A DNA stretch of 64,000 nt, from the NCBI GenBank assembly GCA_015179125.1, contig WHVA01000099.1, positions 1 through 64,000 of the forward strand, in the 5' to 3' direction. The stretch is from Gautieria morchelliformis. Lineage: Eukaryota > Basidiomycota > Agaricomycetes > Gomphales > Gomphaceae. This document shows, in pieces, positions 1 through 10,160 of the stretch; the stretch's first letter is position 1, and every line of letters begins with the position of its first letter. The translations under genes were made by a program, and so were the position numbers. The notes under the pieces are model-generated. The model was given only the letters and a program-made list of their open reading frames with translations. It did not search any database and was not told where the DNA came from.

Positions 1-1612
1 CTTCTTATCGATCGTGAGGTGTCTTGCAGGTCCCAGACATCAGAATAAATTCTGTCACCGAATTTTGATGTTCGGTCTCTGGGTTCTCGAGGAAGAGGTT
101 TGCGCGCAATCTTGGCCTGAATACACGCATCACAGACAATTCTATCGCCTGTGGAGCTCAGTTCAATGCCCAATATCATGCCATGATTTAATAGATGTTG
201 TAGGGACTTCTGCGAGATGTGCCCCATCTTTTGATGAATTTCCATGGCAGATAAACACATATGGCTTGAGCACTTGGTGACTGGAGGTCTAGTCGATATA
301 AGCCATTGACTTTCGGTGCTTGCATCAATACTTTTCCAGCAGCATTAGATATTGTGCATTTCTGGCCACCGAGTCGAATGTCGTAGCCAGCATCATCGCA
401 CCGACCGATCGAGACGAGGGTAGCAGCAATTTTGGGTGCATAGTATGTATCTTGCAACGTGACTTCTACTGTTCTATCTCCAACCTTATTGGATAATACG
501 AGCAGTCCTGAGCCGAAGGCATCAAAGGTACCTTTGTTGGCTGCTCGGATAGTCCTCGGCTGTGAGAATTGACAGTAGTTCCTCAATAAATTTTTGTGAG
601 GAGTCATATGCGATGTCGTTCCGGTGTCGAGTATGACTATAACTCCTGAGGATGTGCTCAAATTGAAATTAGAGCACTCGTCAAAATTGGTGAAGGCAAG
701 ATGCCCATCACCACTTTCCTCAGAAGTAGACTCTTCTTCGGCAACATTCGCTTTTGCTTTACCCTTCTTCTTCTTCTTGCCTTTGGCTTTCTTCTTCTGA
801 CGTGGTCCTTGACCTTCTTTACCACCTCCTTTAGCCCAGCAATTTTCGATGGAATGTCCAGGCTTTTTGCAGTTGGTGCATACATGCGCCTTCTGCCCCT
901 TCTGGTCCTTCTTAGTAGATGAACCAATAAACACCTGCTCTTCTTGCGGGAGTGTTTTCTTCCTGTCATACTGAGCCTTTAGTACCCTAATAATATTATC
1001 AGGGACCAATGGCATCCCGCATTCTTCAAGCGAAGTTGTAAGGGCATTCATGACTGCCTCATAGGATGGTGGAAGTGACGCAAGGATTATGTCCATGAAT
1101 TCTTCTTCAGAAACTCTAGCTCCCATCTCATTAAGACGAGCATATAGGTCTTGGGCCTTGTCCAAGTGATCTCTCAAGTCTCCATCCTCAGGACATCTCA
1201 TACTGCGGAGTTGTCTCTGCAGGCTGGTGAGGACCATCTTGGGCTTTTTGGTCATTTCATTGACCAGTGCATCCCAAGTCTCTTTTGCTGTCTTCTGCTT
1301 CTGTAGCATCAGGGCTAATGACTCTGACACTGAGACGATGATTTGGGTCTTGGCTTGTCCTTCTCTAGCAAGGTATCTCTCCAGCTTCTCCTCGGCCTTA
1401 TCCATCTGAGTTTCCTCAGCTTCTGTTAGAATATGGCCTGGGGGCATGACTGGAGGATCAGGAGGTCGAGTGACTCTCCCTTCTACATGCTTGAGCAAAT
1501 TTTTGGACTCGAAATAGCTGATGAGAGTGGCTCGCCACAATGGCCAATTACTTCCATCAGTAGCAAGCTTCTCAACACCCAACAGCTTCTCAGAAGTGTC
1601 TCCGGGGCCCAT
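1..1612 (-). pseudogene. Copia-1 Gag-Pol, partial (Gag, zinc knuckle, protease, pre-integrase)
   Basis: Starts MGPGD at 1612, the ATG lying inside the primer-binding site. The N-terminal ~220 residues fit the Copia gag-polypeptide family (WPLWRATLISYFESK, then a helical block with WDALVNEM and LRDHLDKAQDLYARL). A CCHC zinc knuckle follows (CTNCKKPGHSIENC, near residue 255), then a Lys-rich linker and the retropepsin site LDTGTTSHM (near 325). A GAG-pre-integrase segment with EIHQKMGHIS and CDACIQAKIARKPLPRE follows in a different frame, so there is a one-base frameshift around 260-270 and the reading frame stops at 188 in the original frame. Integrase core, RT and RNase H would lie left of the window. 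Probably non-functional because of the frameshift. Confidence 0.88.
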
Positions 1613-1617
1613 AACCC
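1605..1617 (-). other. Primer-binding site, initiator-tRNA(Met) half-tRNA type
   Basis: Directly after the LTR end the minus strand reads GGGTTATGGGCCC. This matches the primer-binding site I know for Drosophila copia (GGTTATGGGCCC), which pairs with the anticodon arm of initiator tRNA-Met rather than its 3' CCA end. The ATG used for Gag-Pol lies inside it. Copia-2 has the same arrangement at 19926-19939. Confidence 0.8.
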
Positions 1618-2130
1618 TGTAGAGGACAGGAATTATAGGCAGTAGGTATGGACTTGTTATTCAAAAGAATAGACTAGAAATCAATTCACTAGAAATCAAT
1701 TCACTCTCTCAGTGAATTTAGTGGTCACTCTAAATATATTATACACTACCTAGAAATCAATTCACTACAGAGCATTTCTAGGTCAATAAATGCAAAGACT
1801 ACTAGACTAATTTACTTGCCTCTCTCAGTGAATTTAGTGGTCACTGAGAGAGGGGGAAATGTGTTCCACTGCGCATGTACTACTACCCGGCCCTTTAGCG
1901 CCCAAGAGCTCGCGCGTCGAAGTCATTTCAGACTCCGCTGGGTGCAGCCGCTTGTGAAAGTAGGAATAACAAGATGAAATAGAGAGATAAGGAATGAGTG
2001 GAAAATTTCGAAAATAACCAGAGAAATGGATGCATAATACAAGAACAATGTGAGAAGAAATTGGAAGGCCACACAACAAATTGGATATATTATGCTTGAT
2101 TTTGGTGCAGGAGCATAAATGCACCCAACA
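1618..2130 (-). repeat. Copia-1 5' LTR (513 bp)
   Basis: Right end (minus-strand start) is TGTTGGGTGCA and left end is CCTCTACA. The same tips appear at 34349-34845, and a diverged relative at 10760-11241. The LTR contains two copies of a CTCTCAGTGAA...TCACTGAGAG stem-loop (about 1704-1730 and 1820-1853), a motif also present in the otherwise different Copia-2 LTRs. Confidence 0.88.
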
Positions 2131-3533
2131 ACACTGTCAGTTAGATAACTTAGGTTTCTTTTGGAAGGTGGGGTAGTCTCTATAGCTCCTGTATCACCGT
2201 TGTACATGGGTGGCGACTGGTAGCCAGAATCCAGGTTAGTCGTAGTGTGAAATGCTGCAAGCTGGTTTGACGGCGGCATATCCAACGACGATGCCGGAAC
2301 TGTAGGTCCTTTTGAGGCTGGATATTGGCTGGAGTGTGACGGGAGTGGAAGATCTGGGATAGTAAACATTGAGGGTGAGGGGGTCGTGGAGTGCAATGGT
2401 AAGGACGAGTGTGATGGTAAGGGAAGGTCTGGAATGGAGAGCGCCGAGCTAGCCGTGGATGGTGTTCCCAAATGTGGACTGACAATAAATGGGTCGTCAG
2501 CACTCGCAGTGGGAATTTGGGCCTTCATTTTTATCCCCGAGTCCCTCTTGCTTTGTTTGACAACTATAAACCACCGCACTGAGTAGCATAGAAACACGAT
2601 ACAATGATGTAATTACTTACCCCCACTGAAGCCTCCTCGTCTTTGCCGGTGATATTGATGATATGGAGGTGGTGGTTTTATCGGCGAGGGCGAGCTAGTA
2701 CAAGATGCTACGAGGCATGAGAACCAACAAAGGGAGACAAGAAGAATGCTTACTGCTCAGGATTTGGGAGGAACGAAGGAGGCCATATCTATCGAAGTCC
2801 GGGATACCTAGCATAACTGTTAAGTATCACCTGTCGTATTAAGCTAAAATAATCGAGAAAATACCTGGACCGGTCTCGGTGTCTGGTCTTGCAGCGTACA
2901 CTTCCACTGGTAAACCAGGGTTATCGCTAATGAAGTCTGTCAGGCAGACTGACAGAAGTTAGTGTAGAAAAAAGATGTAGATTGAATGACTCACTCCATG
3001 TACCGCAGCCTTGCCACTTCTGTGCACAGGCAGCAGCAACCTTACCGCGATATTGGCAGGTTTGGACCACCCAGATGTGGTAGTAGTGGCGGGTATCCGG
3101 GTCTGTCTCCTGTGTGGCGCATGGGCACTCCGGCAGTTCGAGACAAAGCGTTTCGAAGGCCTGTGGCAATTCGTAAGGGGTGTATATCTGATTATCAGCA
3201 TGGCAAGGCCTGTAGCCATATCCTTATTAATCGTAGTTAAAATTCAACCTGGTGGGCAACGTACCAATTATAAACCTTTTCGCCGTTTCGCGTCCACGTT
3301 AGCATCATCTTGGCCATGCGTATACGTTCGCGATAAGGTCCAAAAGTCTCTAAGTGAAGGGTGGTGACCTCGTCCAGGTCAGGAAGAGAGGGTGTAGAGG
3401 AGTGCGACGAGCGAGGGGAGAATGAACCGGGCGACGAGTCCAAGACATTGAGGGAAGCATGAGCACCAGCAGCAGCAGCAGTAGCATATTTGGGTGTACC
3501 AGGATACATGGGGAACGAGCTAGCTGTACCCAC
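2131..3533 (-). pseudogene. Hypothetical multi-exon gene, 3' end cut by Copia-1 LTR
   Basis: Function not recognised. Exon 1 runs from the ATG at 3533 (MGTASSFPMYPGTPKYA), rich in Ala/Ser, to about 3240. An exon with ELPECPCATQETDPDTRHYY and HIWVVQTCQYRGKVAAAC follows, then small exons separated by GT-AG introns (GTGAGT...ACAG near 2945-2997; others near 2590-2875). The last exon is Pro/Ser-rich and repeats the phrase IPDLPLPSHSS twice. The frame then runs straight into LTR sequence at 2130, so the native C-terminus is lost. The two CxC/CxxxC motifs in the middle exon may be structural. Intron boundaries are my reading; the first donor (GTTGAA) is weak. Confidence 0.5.
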
Positions 3534-4001
3534 TTATCCCAGGTGCGCTCTATTTATCTTTGTGAGCCCTCCGAAATAAGAAAAATATATTGTTTGACAC
3601 TTACTTCAACCCATCATCGGAGAACACTGGATGTACGTGAGCAAGATTTAGAATAAGAGTATTGAGCTCGACTCTACGGGCCATAGAGTCGAGCCTTGCT
3701 AAATAGTTAACACAAACGGGACACGCAAGCGGCGTCCCAATGTGGGACAAGATGGTGTCTTATTGGGGCAGCCAATGGTCTGGCCTGGTCAGCTGCTGCG
3801 TCAGCTGGGTGTTCGGGCTTCAAAATCCCAGCTACCCTGCTTAGTCAGATTGTGTATACATTGAACAAGCGGTGTATATTGAAGCACACTCATTCCTGAG
3901 TGTTTTATCATCTACACTATCCATTCAATCTCATATAAATCACAAGAATCCACCCTTGCAAAGGCCAAGGAAGACAGGACTACAATGCAGACACATTAGG
4001 C
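3534..4001. other. Intergenic, no gene seen
   Basis: Contains GTCGAGCTC-type short palindromes around 3665-3700 and a GTCCCAATGTGGGAC palindrome near 3735-3750. No reading frame with protein-like composition and no recognised RNA gene. Confidence 0.5.
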
Positions 4002-4619
4002 AAAGCAGTTATGGTGCTAAAACTGTACATAGTGAGCAATCAAAATATATACAATCACTGAGTAGGAAATGGAATGAGTTCAGGATGTGAATCACTCCAA
4101 TACCATCTTCTAGGGATGGTTCAATAGCTCTTAATTCTTGATAAATATATACCAATGTTGCCCAATTTTTTGTGGGAATAAAAATGACCTGTGTAGTAAG
4201 AAATTGCATGGTAAAAACAGCCTATTAGTAGTACAGTGAACCACTTCCTGATTTCAGGCATTTGGATGCCCCTGGCAGGTGGCTCCTCTGTCCCTTGCCT
4301 TTCTTGTTAGGATAATTGATAGATGGTTCAACTGAAGGACATAGTATAGATACATGTTCTATACAAATACCCTTGCCAAGTTCTACGGAGTTTGCAATGC
4401 TGCATAAAGTCTGAGGAGATTGATCCATGTCCTTCTCAGTGATGGTACAGTCTATATTGTTCTATGGATAGATATATATATACTGTACATACACTGGCAG
4501 AAACAGCTAGCCCAGCATATACAGTATATACAGTATGTACAGTATATATTCATGGAACAATATAGACTGTATATATTTTGATTGCTCACTATGTACAGTT
4601 TTAGCGCTGTAACCGCTTT
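4002..4619. mobile_element. Miniature inverted-repeat element (about 618 bp)
   Basis: About 50-bp terminal inverted repeats, 4002-4051 and 4570-4619. Both share GCTAAAACTGTACATAGTGA and continue with GCAATCAAAATATATAC; the outer 13 bases differ slightly between ends. No transposase reading frame. The CxGTTAYxGYGCTAAAAC style of end resembles Tc1/mariner/pogo-type elements, but no clear TA duplication is visible, so the superfamily is open. Confidence 0.65.
4449..4570. repeat. Nested palindrome inside the miniature element
   Basis: Inner inverted repeat with arms AGTCTATATTGTTCTATGG (left) and CCATGGAACAATATAGACT (right), enclosing TATA-rich sequence and a CAGCATATACAGTATATACA run. It could form a long hairpin or be a second, nested miniature element. 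Confidence 0.6.
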
Positions 4620-4978
4620 TCCTGATGTAGGGACGCATTATCCACATGTTGCAAGACATCTAGTCCACAATATTGCATGGGTTGAGAAAGCACGAAGGGG
4701 CACGCTATATCTCTTGCAATTTTCTTATACAGCGAGCAAAGCTATACAAAGACCTAAGGTCTGCCCTTGGTTCATATATGATGTGGCATAACGCCACGAA
4801 AAGGTACCTGGCAGGACGTCAAGCGAACGTTTCCTCAACACCACGGAGTAGTTCTGCCAGGTTTACATAGCAAACAACAAAACAAACCATATCACATTGC
4901 GGGAGAGGCACAGCACTTTGCAGCCGAGCCGCTCACGACGAGTAGGAAGTCGCTGCGTGTCATACCCATCAAGATCAA
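4620..4978. repeat. Dispersed repeat, inverted partner at about 56050-56415
   Basis: Reverse-complement similarity to 56050-56415 across the whole stretch. Shared landmarks include GGACGCATTATCCA, TTCATATATGATGTGGCATA, CGTTTCCTCAACACCACGGA, the CAAACAACAAAACAAACCAT region and GGAAGTCGCTGCGTGT. Similarity stops exactly where Gypsy-1 LTR sequence begins, so Gypsy-1 lies against or inside this repeat. No coding frame. Confidence 0.75.
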
Positions 4979-5132
4979 GGGTGACCGGATATATGGTTTT
5001 GATGAACGATGAAGGCGAGGTCTTTGTTTAAAGAAAATTTATTTTTAAGGCAGAACGTGTTGCGGAAATATCGGAGGGGCGGAAGGTGTGGCGGAACTGA
5101 GGGTCGGAAGTCGGAAATGAACGGTCGTAACA
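4979..5132 (-). repeat. Gypsy-1 3' LTR, truncated and rearranged
   Basis: 5045-5132 matches the U3 start of the 5' LTR (TGTTACGACCGTTC on the minus strand). 4979-5015 matches another LTR stretch (GGTGACCGGATATATGG). About 95 bp of LTR between them is replaced by about 45 bp of unrelated AT-rich sequence, and the remaining half (equivalent of 12122-12610) is absent. A purine-rich AGAAGGGAGAT tract sits just inside (5133-5145, minus strand) as the likely polypurine tract. Confidence 0.75.
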
Positions 5133-5220
5133 GTATCTCCCTTCTAAGGTCGAGCCCCGCGAGACCACAGGTCGGATCACGTGACGTGTGAACAAACGCG
5201 TCGGAGTTCTAAAAAAATAG

Positions 5221-6188
5221 GCTGAGGAAGCTGCGCGGAAAGAGAAGGAACGTTGGGAGAAGGAGCGGAAGGAGCAGGAGAGGAAGGAACGCGAACGCCG
5301 TGAGGAGGAGGAGCGTGTCCATGAAGAGAAACGGAAACGGAACGCGGCACGGAAAGCTGCCGCGGACAAGGTGGCTGCAGAGAAAGCAGCTGCGGAGAAA
5401 GTGTCTGCGGAGAAGGCGGAAAGGGAACAGGTGAGTTGGGAATGTCCGGCGGAAAGGTTCTTGAATCAACTAAAAGGTTCCTCCAGAATGATGTTCATGA
5501 CGAGTCAGAGTCAGACTCGGAAGGTTCGGCGGAAAGTACACCGTCTCCGGAAGGAAAAGGGAAGCAAAAGGAAATTGCTACCCCGGTGAACCTTGTGGCG
5601 GAACGGAAACGTCGGGCAGACGCATTCCAGAAGGCTCGAAAGGAAAAGTTGAGTCGGATGTTGGAACTGCGCGAACTGGGGCTGGAAAATCCTGCGACTA
5701 AGAAGCGGAAAACTCAGGACAGCGATGAGGAAAAAGCTCCTTGTGACCCATGCGAGTCTAAGGGGGTGGATTGCATGTGGTCGAGAAATCCACGGGAAAC
5801 ATTGTGCGATCAGTGCCGTGACAGGAGCTGCGTTGTGGACGGGCGCACTTCGAGGGTGGAGCGAAAGAAACAGAAGGTTGAGGAGTCGAATCCGAAGGCG
5901 GAACCGGGACCGAGCGGAGGGAGGGCCGAGGAATCGTTTCCGGTGACCGGGAAGTCGGGACAGGCGGTTTTGAACCGATTTACCTTGTCTTATCCGCTTC
6001 TTGACATTGCCGGGTCACTGAGGGCCATGTGGGAGCAGCAGCATGAAATCCGGGATATCATGATTGATATGGCCGAGGTTCAACAGCATCAGGTTCTGTC
6101 GATTCAGAACCAGATGACTGTTATGTCTACCGTACTGCAGCAGTTGACGCGGGAAATGCGGTGGCGGAACGATCTGGTTCGGGACTGA
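5221..6188 (+). CDS. Antisense gene of Gypsy-1: coiled-coil protein with paired Cys motifs
   Basis: Plus-strand gene inside the minus-strand element. Exon 5221-5430 encodes an Ala/Glu/Lys/Arg coiled coil (AARKEKERWEKERKEQER...). A 58-nt GT-AG intron (5431-5488, GTGAGT...CTCCAG, CTAAA branch-like site) joins it in frame to an exon ending at 6188. That exon has an acidic Ser-rich segment (DESESDSEGS), a basic patch, then a cysteine cluster CDPCESKGVDC...CDQCRDRSC (Cys spacing 2, 6, then 2, 4) and a C-terminal helical region (MWEQQHEIRDIMIDMAEVQQH). The cluster resembles, but does not match, fungal Zn2Cys6 fingers. The 5' end is missing: a stop codon followed by AG lies just before 5221, and upstream element sequence is lost. 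Not part of the Gag-Pol machinery; function unknown. Confidence 0.6.
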
Positions 6189-6489
6189 ATGGATGCGCGG
6201 CTTCGGGAGCAAGGAATAGGGGCAGAAGCGGGTCCAAGCAGGGGGGCGGAAACGAGGGAACGGGTGGAAACGGAGTTGGTGAGTGTTGAGGTAGGAGAGG
6301 CGGAAAAAGAGCCGGAAACGGAAAAAGAGGTCGAGGCGGAGACAATGAGGGAGGAGTAGGGGTATCAAAAGACTTGTAGATAATTTCTTGAAGTGTCGGA
6401 AAATAGTGTAACGGGAAATTAATCGGATTTTGACAAATGGCTTGAGAACTGTAAGAATCAATGGGCGTCTGAAATGAGGTCGGAAATGA
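6189..6489. other. Gypsy-1 internal sequence between chromodomain and antisense gene
   Basis: Purine-rich on the plus strand with repeated GGCGGAAACG-type phrases. No convincing reading frame; it may be the 3' untranslated part of both opposing genes. Confidence 0.4.
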
Positions 6490-9400
6490 CTAGGGCGCGG
6501 AAATGGGGCCGGGCTTATCAGGATAGGACTTGTGGAAATCAGAGACGAGGTCAGAGGTATGATCGAGTTCCATGGCGGAAATCCACGAGGTCTCTTCGTC
6601 GGTGTTTTCATAGCCTGCCCACTTGACTAGGTACTGGAGTTGGCAGCGGTATCATCTGTCAAGCTTGGAGTTGAGAATTTCCGAGATCTCATATTCCGGT
6701 TCTCCGTCAATGACGACTGGCGGAGGCGGAGGTTGTTCTCGATTCGGAATTGTATTCGGAACTGCGGGCTCAAGCATGGAGACATGGAATACCGGATGTA
6801 CTGCGTGCATATTGTCAGGAAGTCTGAGGGTGAAAGAACGACTGCCGGCCTTAGCGATGATCTCGTAAGGACCAAGGTATTTCTCAGAGAGCTTCTTCGA
6901 GGGGCAAGTGGTGCGGAAGTTTTCCGCTTTGACAAAGGCTTTGTCGCCAATCTCGAATGCCGGTTGCAGAAGGCGTTTCCGATCAGCGGAAGTTTGGTAT
7001 CTCTTCTGGGCAGCGGTAATGTTCTCTCGGAGGTGTTGGTAAAGGTCGTCGAGTTCCACAATGAAATCTCGGGCTCTTGCAGAGGCGAGGTCGCGTTCGG
7101 GGTGGATGGCAAGATTCGGGTGGTAGCCCTTGTTGGCGTAAAAGGGTGAAATTCCGGTGGTAGCGGAAGGTGCATTGTTGTAGGCAAATTCCGTGAGTGG
7201 AAGAAGGTCGGACCAACTGCTATGTTGGTAGTTGCAATAGACGCGGAGATACTGCTCAAGGGTCTGATTAGTACGTTCCATTTGTCTGTCTCCTTCAGGA
7301 TGATAACCGGAAGTGAAGTGGAGCTTCATGTCGAGAGCCTTGCTGAGTGTGCGGAAAAAGGATGACACGAATTTGGAACCACGGTCGGAAGTGACATGGG
7401 AAGAGATTCCGTGCTTGGAGAAGACGTGGAGCACGAAGAGTTGTGCGAGTTGGGTGGAAGTGATGGTGTCGTAGGTCGGAATAGAGATGGACTGCTTTGT
7501 GAGGCGGTCAATGATCACTAGAATGGTATCATAGCCAGATGACTTAGGAAGTTTCTCAATGAAATCCATGGATATCGAATTCCATGGTTGTTCCGGGATC
7601 GGAAGTTGCTTCAGGAGGCCGTAGGGTTTGTGACATTGGGGCTTGGCACACATACAGGTGGTGCATGACTTGCAGTAGTCTTGGACCATCATGCGGAGGA
7701 GGGGCCAAGTATAGGTACATCGGATTATGTCGAGGGTTTTGTTCTGGCCTTGGTGTCCTGAGAGCGGATGATCGTGGCTTTGCTGGAGTACATGAAGTCG
7801 CAGATCATTGGTATCCGGAATGTAAATCCGGGATTTGTACCGGAGAAATACGTCGGAATCGAGGGACCATCCAGGACTGGTGGGGTCATCGAGGTGGGTT
7901 GCGGAGATGGGGTTGGAACGGAGTGCGGAACGGATGTCGGAATGGAGAGACTCGGTGTCCATCATAATTGAGGCGTGGAGTAGCAGAAACTGCAATGCTG
8001 TGGCATGCAGGGACGATGCCAGTTGCTCAGTGGAGAATACTGGGCGGAAGTTGTGCAGATTAACGCTGGCATAGTCGCTACTTCCCTCTTTTGGGTAGAT
8101 GTCCCAACGTCTAGTGAGTGCGTCGGGTTTTTCTCCGAGCTTTCTGGGGCGGAAACGGATCACCATGTTGAACTGTGAGAGATATTCAGACCAGCGGACT
8201 TGATGGCGAGTCAAAATCTTAGTAGTCGCGAAATACTCAAGGTTCTTATGATCCGTTACAACGTTGATCGGATAAGTTGGACCTTCGAGGTAGTGTCTCC
8301 AGATTTTGAAGGCTTCGAAAATCGCAAGTAGTTCCTTATCGTGGACGTCGTAGTTGAGTTCCGGGGCGGCAAAGGTGCGGGAATGAAAGGCGATCGGATG
8401 AATTTCTCCGTCGTCGGGGGAAATGATGGAAAGAATGGCAGCTAGCGCGTAGTCGGAAGCGTCGGTTTCAAGTACAAGTTGGGCATCAGGAATCCAGAAA
8501 CCAAGTATGGGAGCCGTGGTGAAGGCCGATTTGAGAGCTTCAAATGCGGAACGGCATTCCGGAGTGAAATTCCATGGGGAACCCTTCCTGGTGAGACGCG
8601 TGAGCGGAACAGTAATGTCGGAAAAGTTATAAATGAAACGCCGGTAAAAGTTGGCGAAGCCAAGGAAAGACTGCACATCCTTAACACCTCGGGGTTCCGG
8701 CCATTCTTGAATTGCCTTGACTTGTCCTCTGCCATGGTATGACCTGTTGGAGAGAGGATGTAGCCGAGGTATTCGACCGTGTCGCGATGCCATTCGCATT
8801 TCTCTGCTTTTGCGTAGAGATGGTGTTTGCGGAGACGGTGGAGTACTTCGCAGACATGTTCCCGATGTGTTTCCGGTGTATCGGAATAGATGAGGATGTC
8901 GTCAATGTAGACTAGGACGCATACGTCTAGGAGGTCGGAAAATACGTCGTTCATGAATCGCTGAAAAGCGGCGGGAGCATTGAAGGCATGACAACCCACT
9001 CAAAAGCACCATAGCGGGTGCGGAAAGTGGTTTTCCACTCGTCACCTTCCCGGACGCGGACAAGGTGATAAGCGTGCCGGAGGTCGATTTTGGTGTAGAT
9101 CTTCGCCCTGCGGGGAGTGTCGAGTAGGTCGGAAATGCACGGAAGCGGATATTTGTCCTTCTTAGTGAGGGCATTGAGTCCGTGGAAATCGATGCAGAGG
9201 CGGAGAGATCCATCCTTCTTCTTGACGAAAAGGACCGGAGCGCCATGCGGAGACAGCGAAGGGCGGATAAAGCCCATGTTGAGATGTTCATCGACGAACT
9301 CGCCGAGAGTTAGGAGTTCACTTTGCGAAAGGGAATAGATCGGTCCAAGGGGCGGAGATGCTCCTTCTTCCAAATCTATCTTCAAATCGTAAGGTCGATG

Positions 9401-10160
9401 TTCAGCTGGCTTATTGGCTTTGGCCTTGTTGAACACGTCTGGGAAGTCACGATATTCTTCCGGAACTGAGCTCATGTCGACCGGAGCGGAAGTCGAGGCA
9501 GAACGAGCCTTGACTGAAGCCGAATCGGAGAGGTGAAGCTGGAAAACGGTCGTATCTTCTTGCCGTTGCAATACGCGGAAAGCGGTGGTGGAAACGAGCG
9601 CAATTCGAGGAGCTTCGAGGGTCAGAGGTGCTAAAGCGGGACCGGAGTGTGGAACTGAAACCACGAGCAGAGTTGCAGAAGAGGCCTGAGCCATCTTTGT
9701 GGATGACGTCGGAATAGACGGAAGTTGATCCAGGGTACGGAACTGTATTTGACCCAATGCCCAGTTAATCGACGGATTATATCAGGTGAGCCAATTGTGT
9801 CCTAGTACAATGGAACAGCTAGCATCTAGCGGAGTAACGTAAAACGTAACTTCATGGTTGTCCCCAGTAGCAAAACGGATAGACAGGTCCACAACTTGGG
9901 AAATTCCCGTGTTGGAAGATCCGTCGAAGAGGCGGAGCGGAATAGTCGGAATGTTGCGGGTCGGAAGTTTATGTTTCAAAACAAAGTCGGAATCGAGGAA
10001 ACAGTGAGTCGAACCGGAGTCGACCAGTGCTGTAAACGGGGGTGTGGAAATGGTGTCGGAAGTGAGCGGAACGGAGAGAGAGTCGGAGGACGAAAGAGCG
10101 GATGTGTTGAGTTTAACCTCGTTTGTCGCACGAATGGGGTCAACACAGCCCTCAGCTCGT
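6490..10160 (-). pseudogene. Gypsy-1 Pol: protease, RT, RNase H, integrase, chromodomain
   Basis: Protease site LVDSGSTHCF near 10010-10030. RT spans about 8700-9450 with [21 protein letters not shown] and the catalytic VYIDDILIYS. RNase H has ETDASDYALAA and DHKNLEYF. Integrase has an HHCC finger (HPLSGHQGQNK...CKSCTTCMC) and a D,D,E core (SMDFIEKLP, TSDRGSKF, GDRQMERTNQT). The chromodomain is at 6490-6690 (EYEISEILNSKLD...YLVKWAGYENTDEETSW). Damage seen: an in-frame TGA at 9782-9784 where relatives have Arg (WLTxYNP), a TGA inside the chromodomain (6652-6654), a ~10-bp deletion near 8975 removing the FGLT-type residues after VVMP and shifting frame, and another frameshift near 8710. Ends at 6490. 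Confidence 0.88.

Larger units (their letters stand above)
1..2130 (-). mobile_element. Copia-1: Ty1/Copia retrotransposon, 5' end, runs off window
   Basis: Minus-strand LTR retrotransposon. Reading leftwards, it has the 5' LTR (1618-2130), a primer-binding site abutting the LTR, then gag, protease and the start of integrase before the window edge. LTR ends are TG...CA with TGTT/ACA inverted tips. The 5-bp target duplication cannot be checked because the other end lies outside. Two solo LTRs of the same family occur at 10760-11241 and 34349-34845. The insertion point is inside the 3' part of an older multi-exon gene (2131-3533). Confidence 0.9.

Noticed and set aside
2386..2586. Plus-strand frame over the Pro/Ser-rich exon
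   Set aside because: It is the shadow of the minus-strand coding exon with its repeated IPDLPLPSHSS phrase.
5028..5469. Minus-strand Phe/Leu/Arg-rich frames
   Set aside because: They are the antisense of the plus-strand Lys/Glu coiled-coil exon and of LTR sequence.
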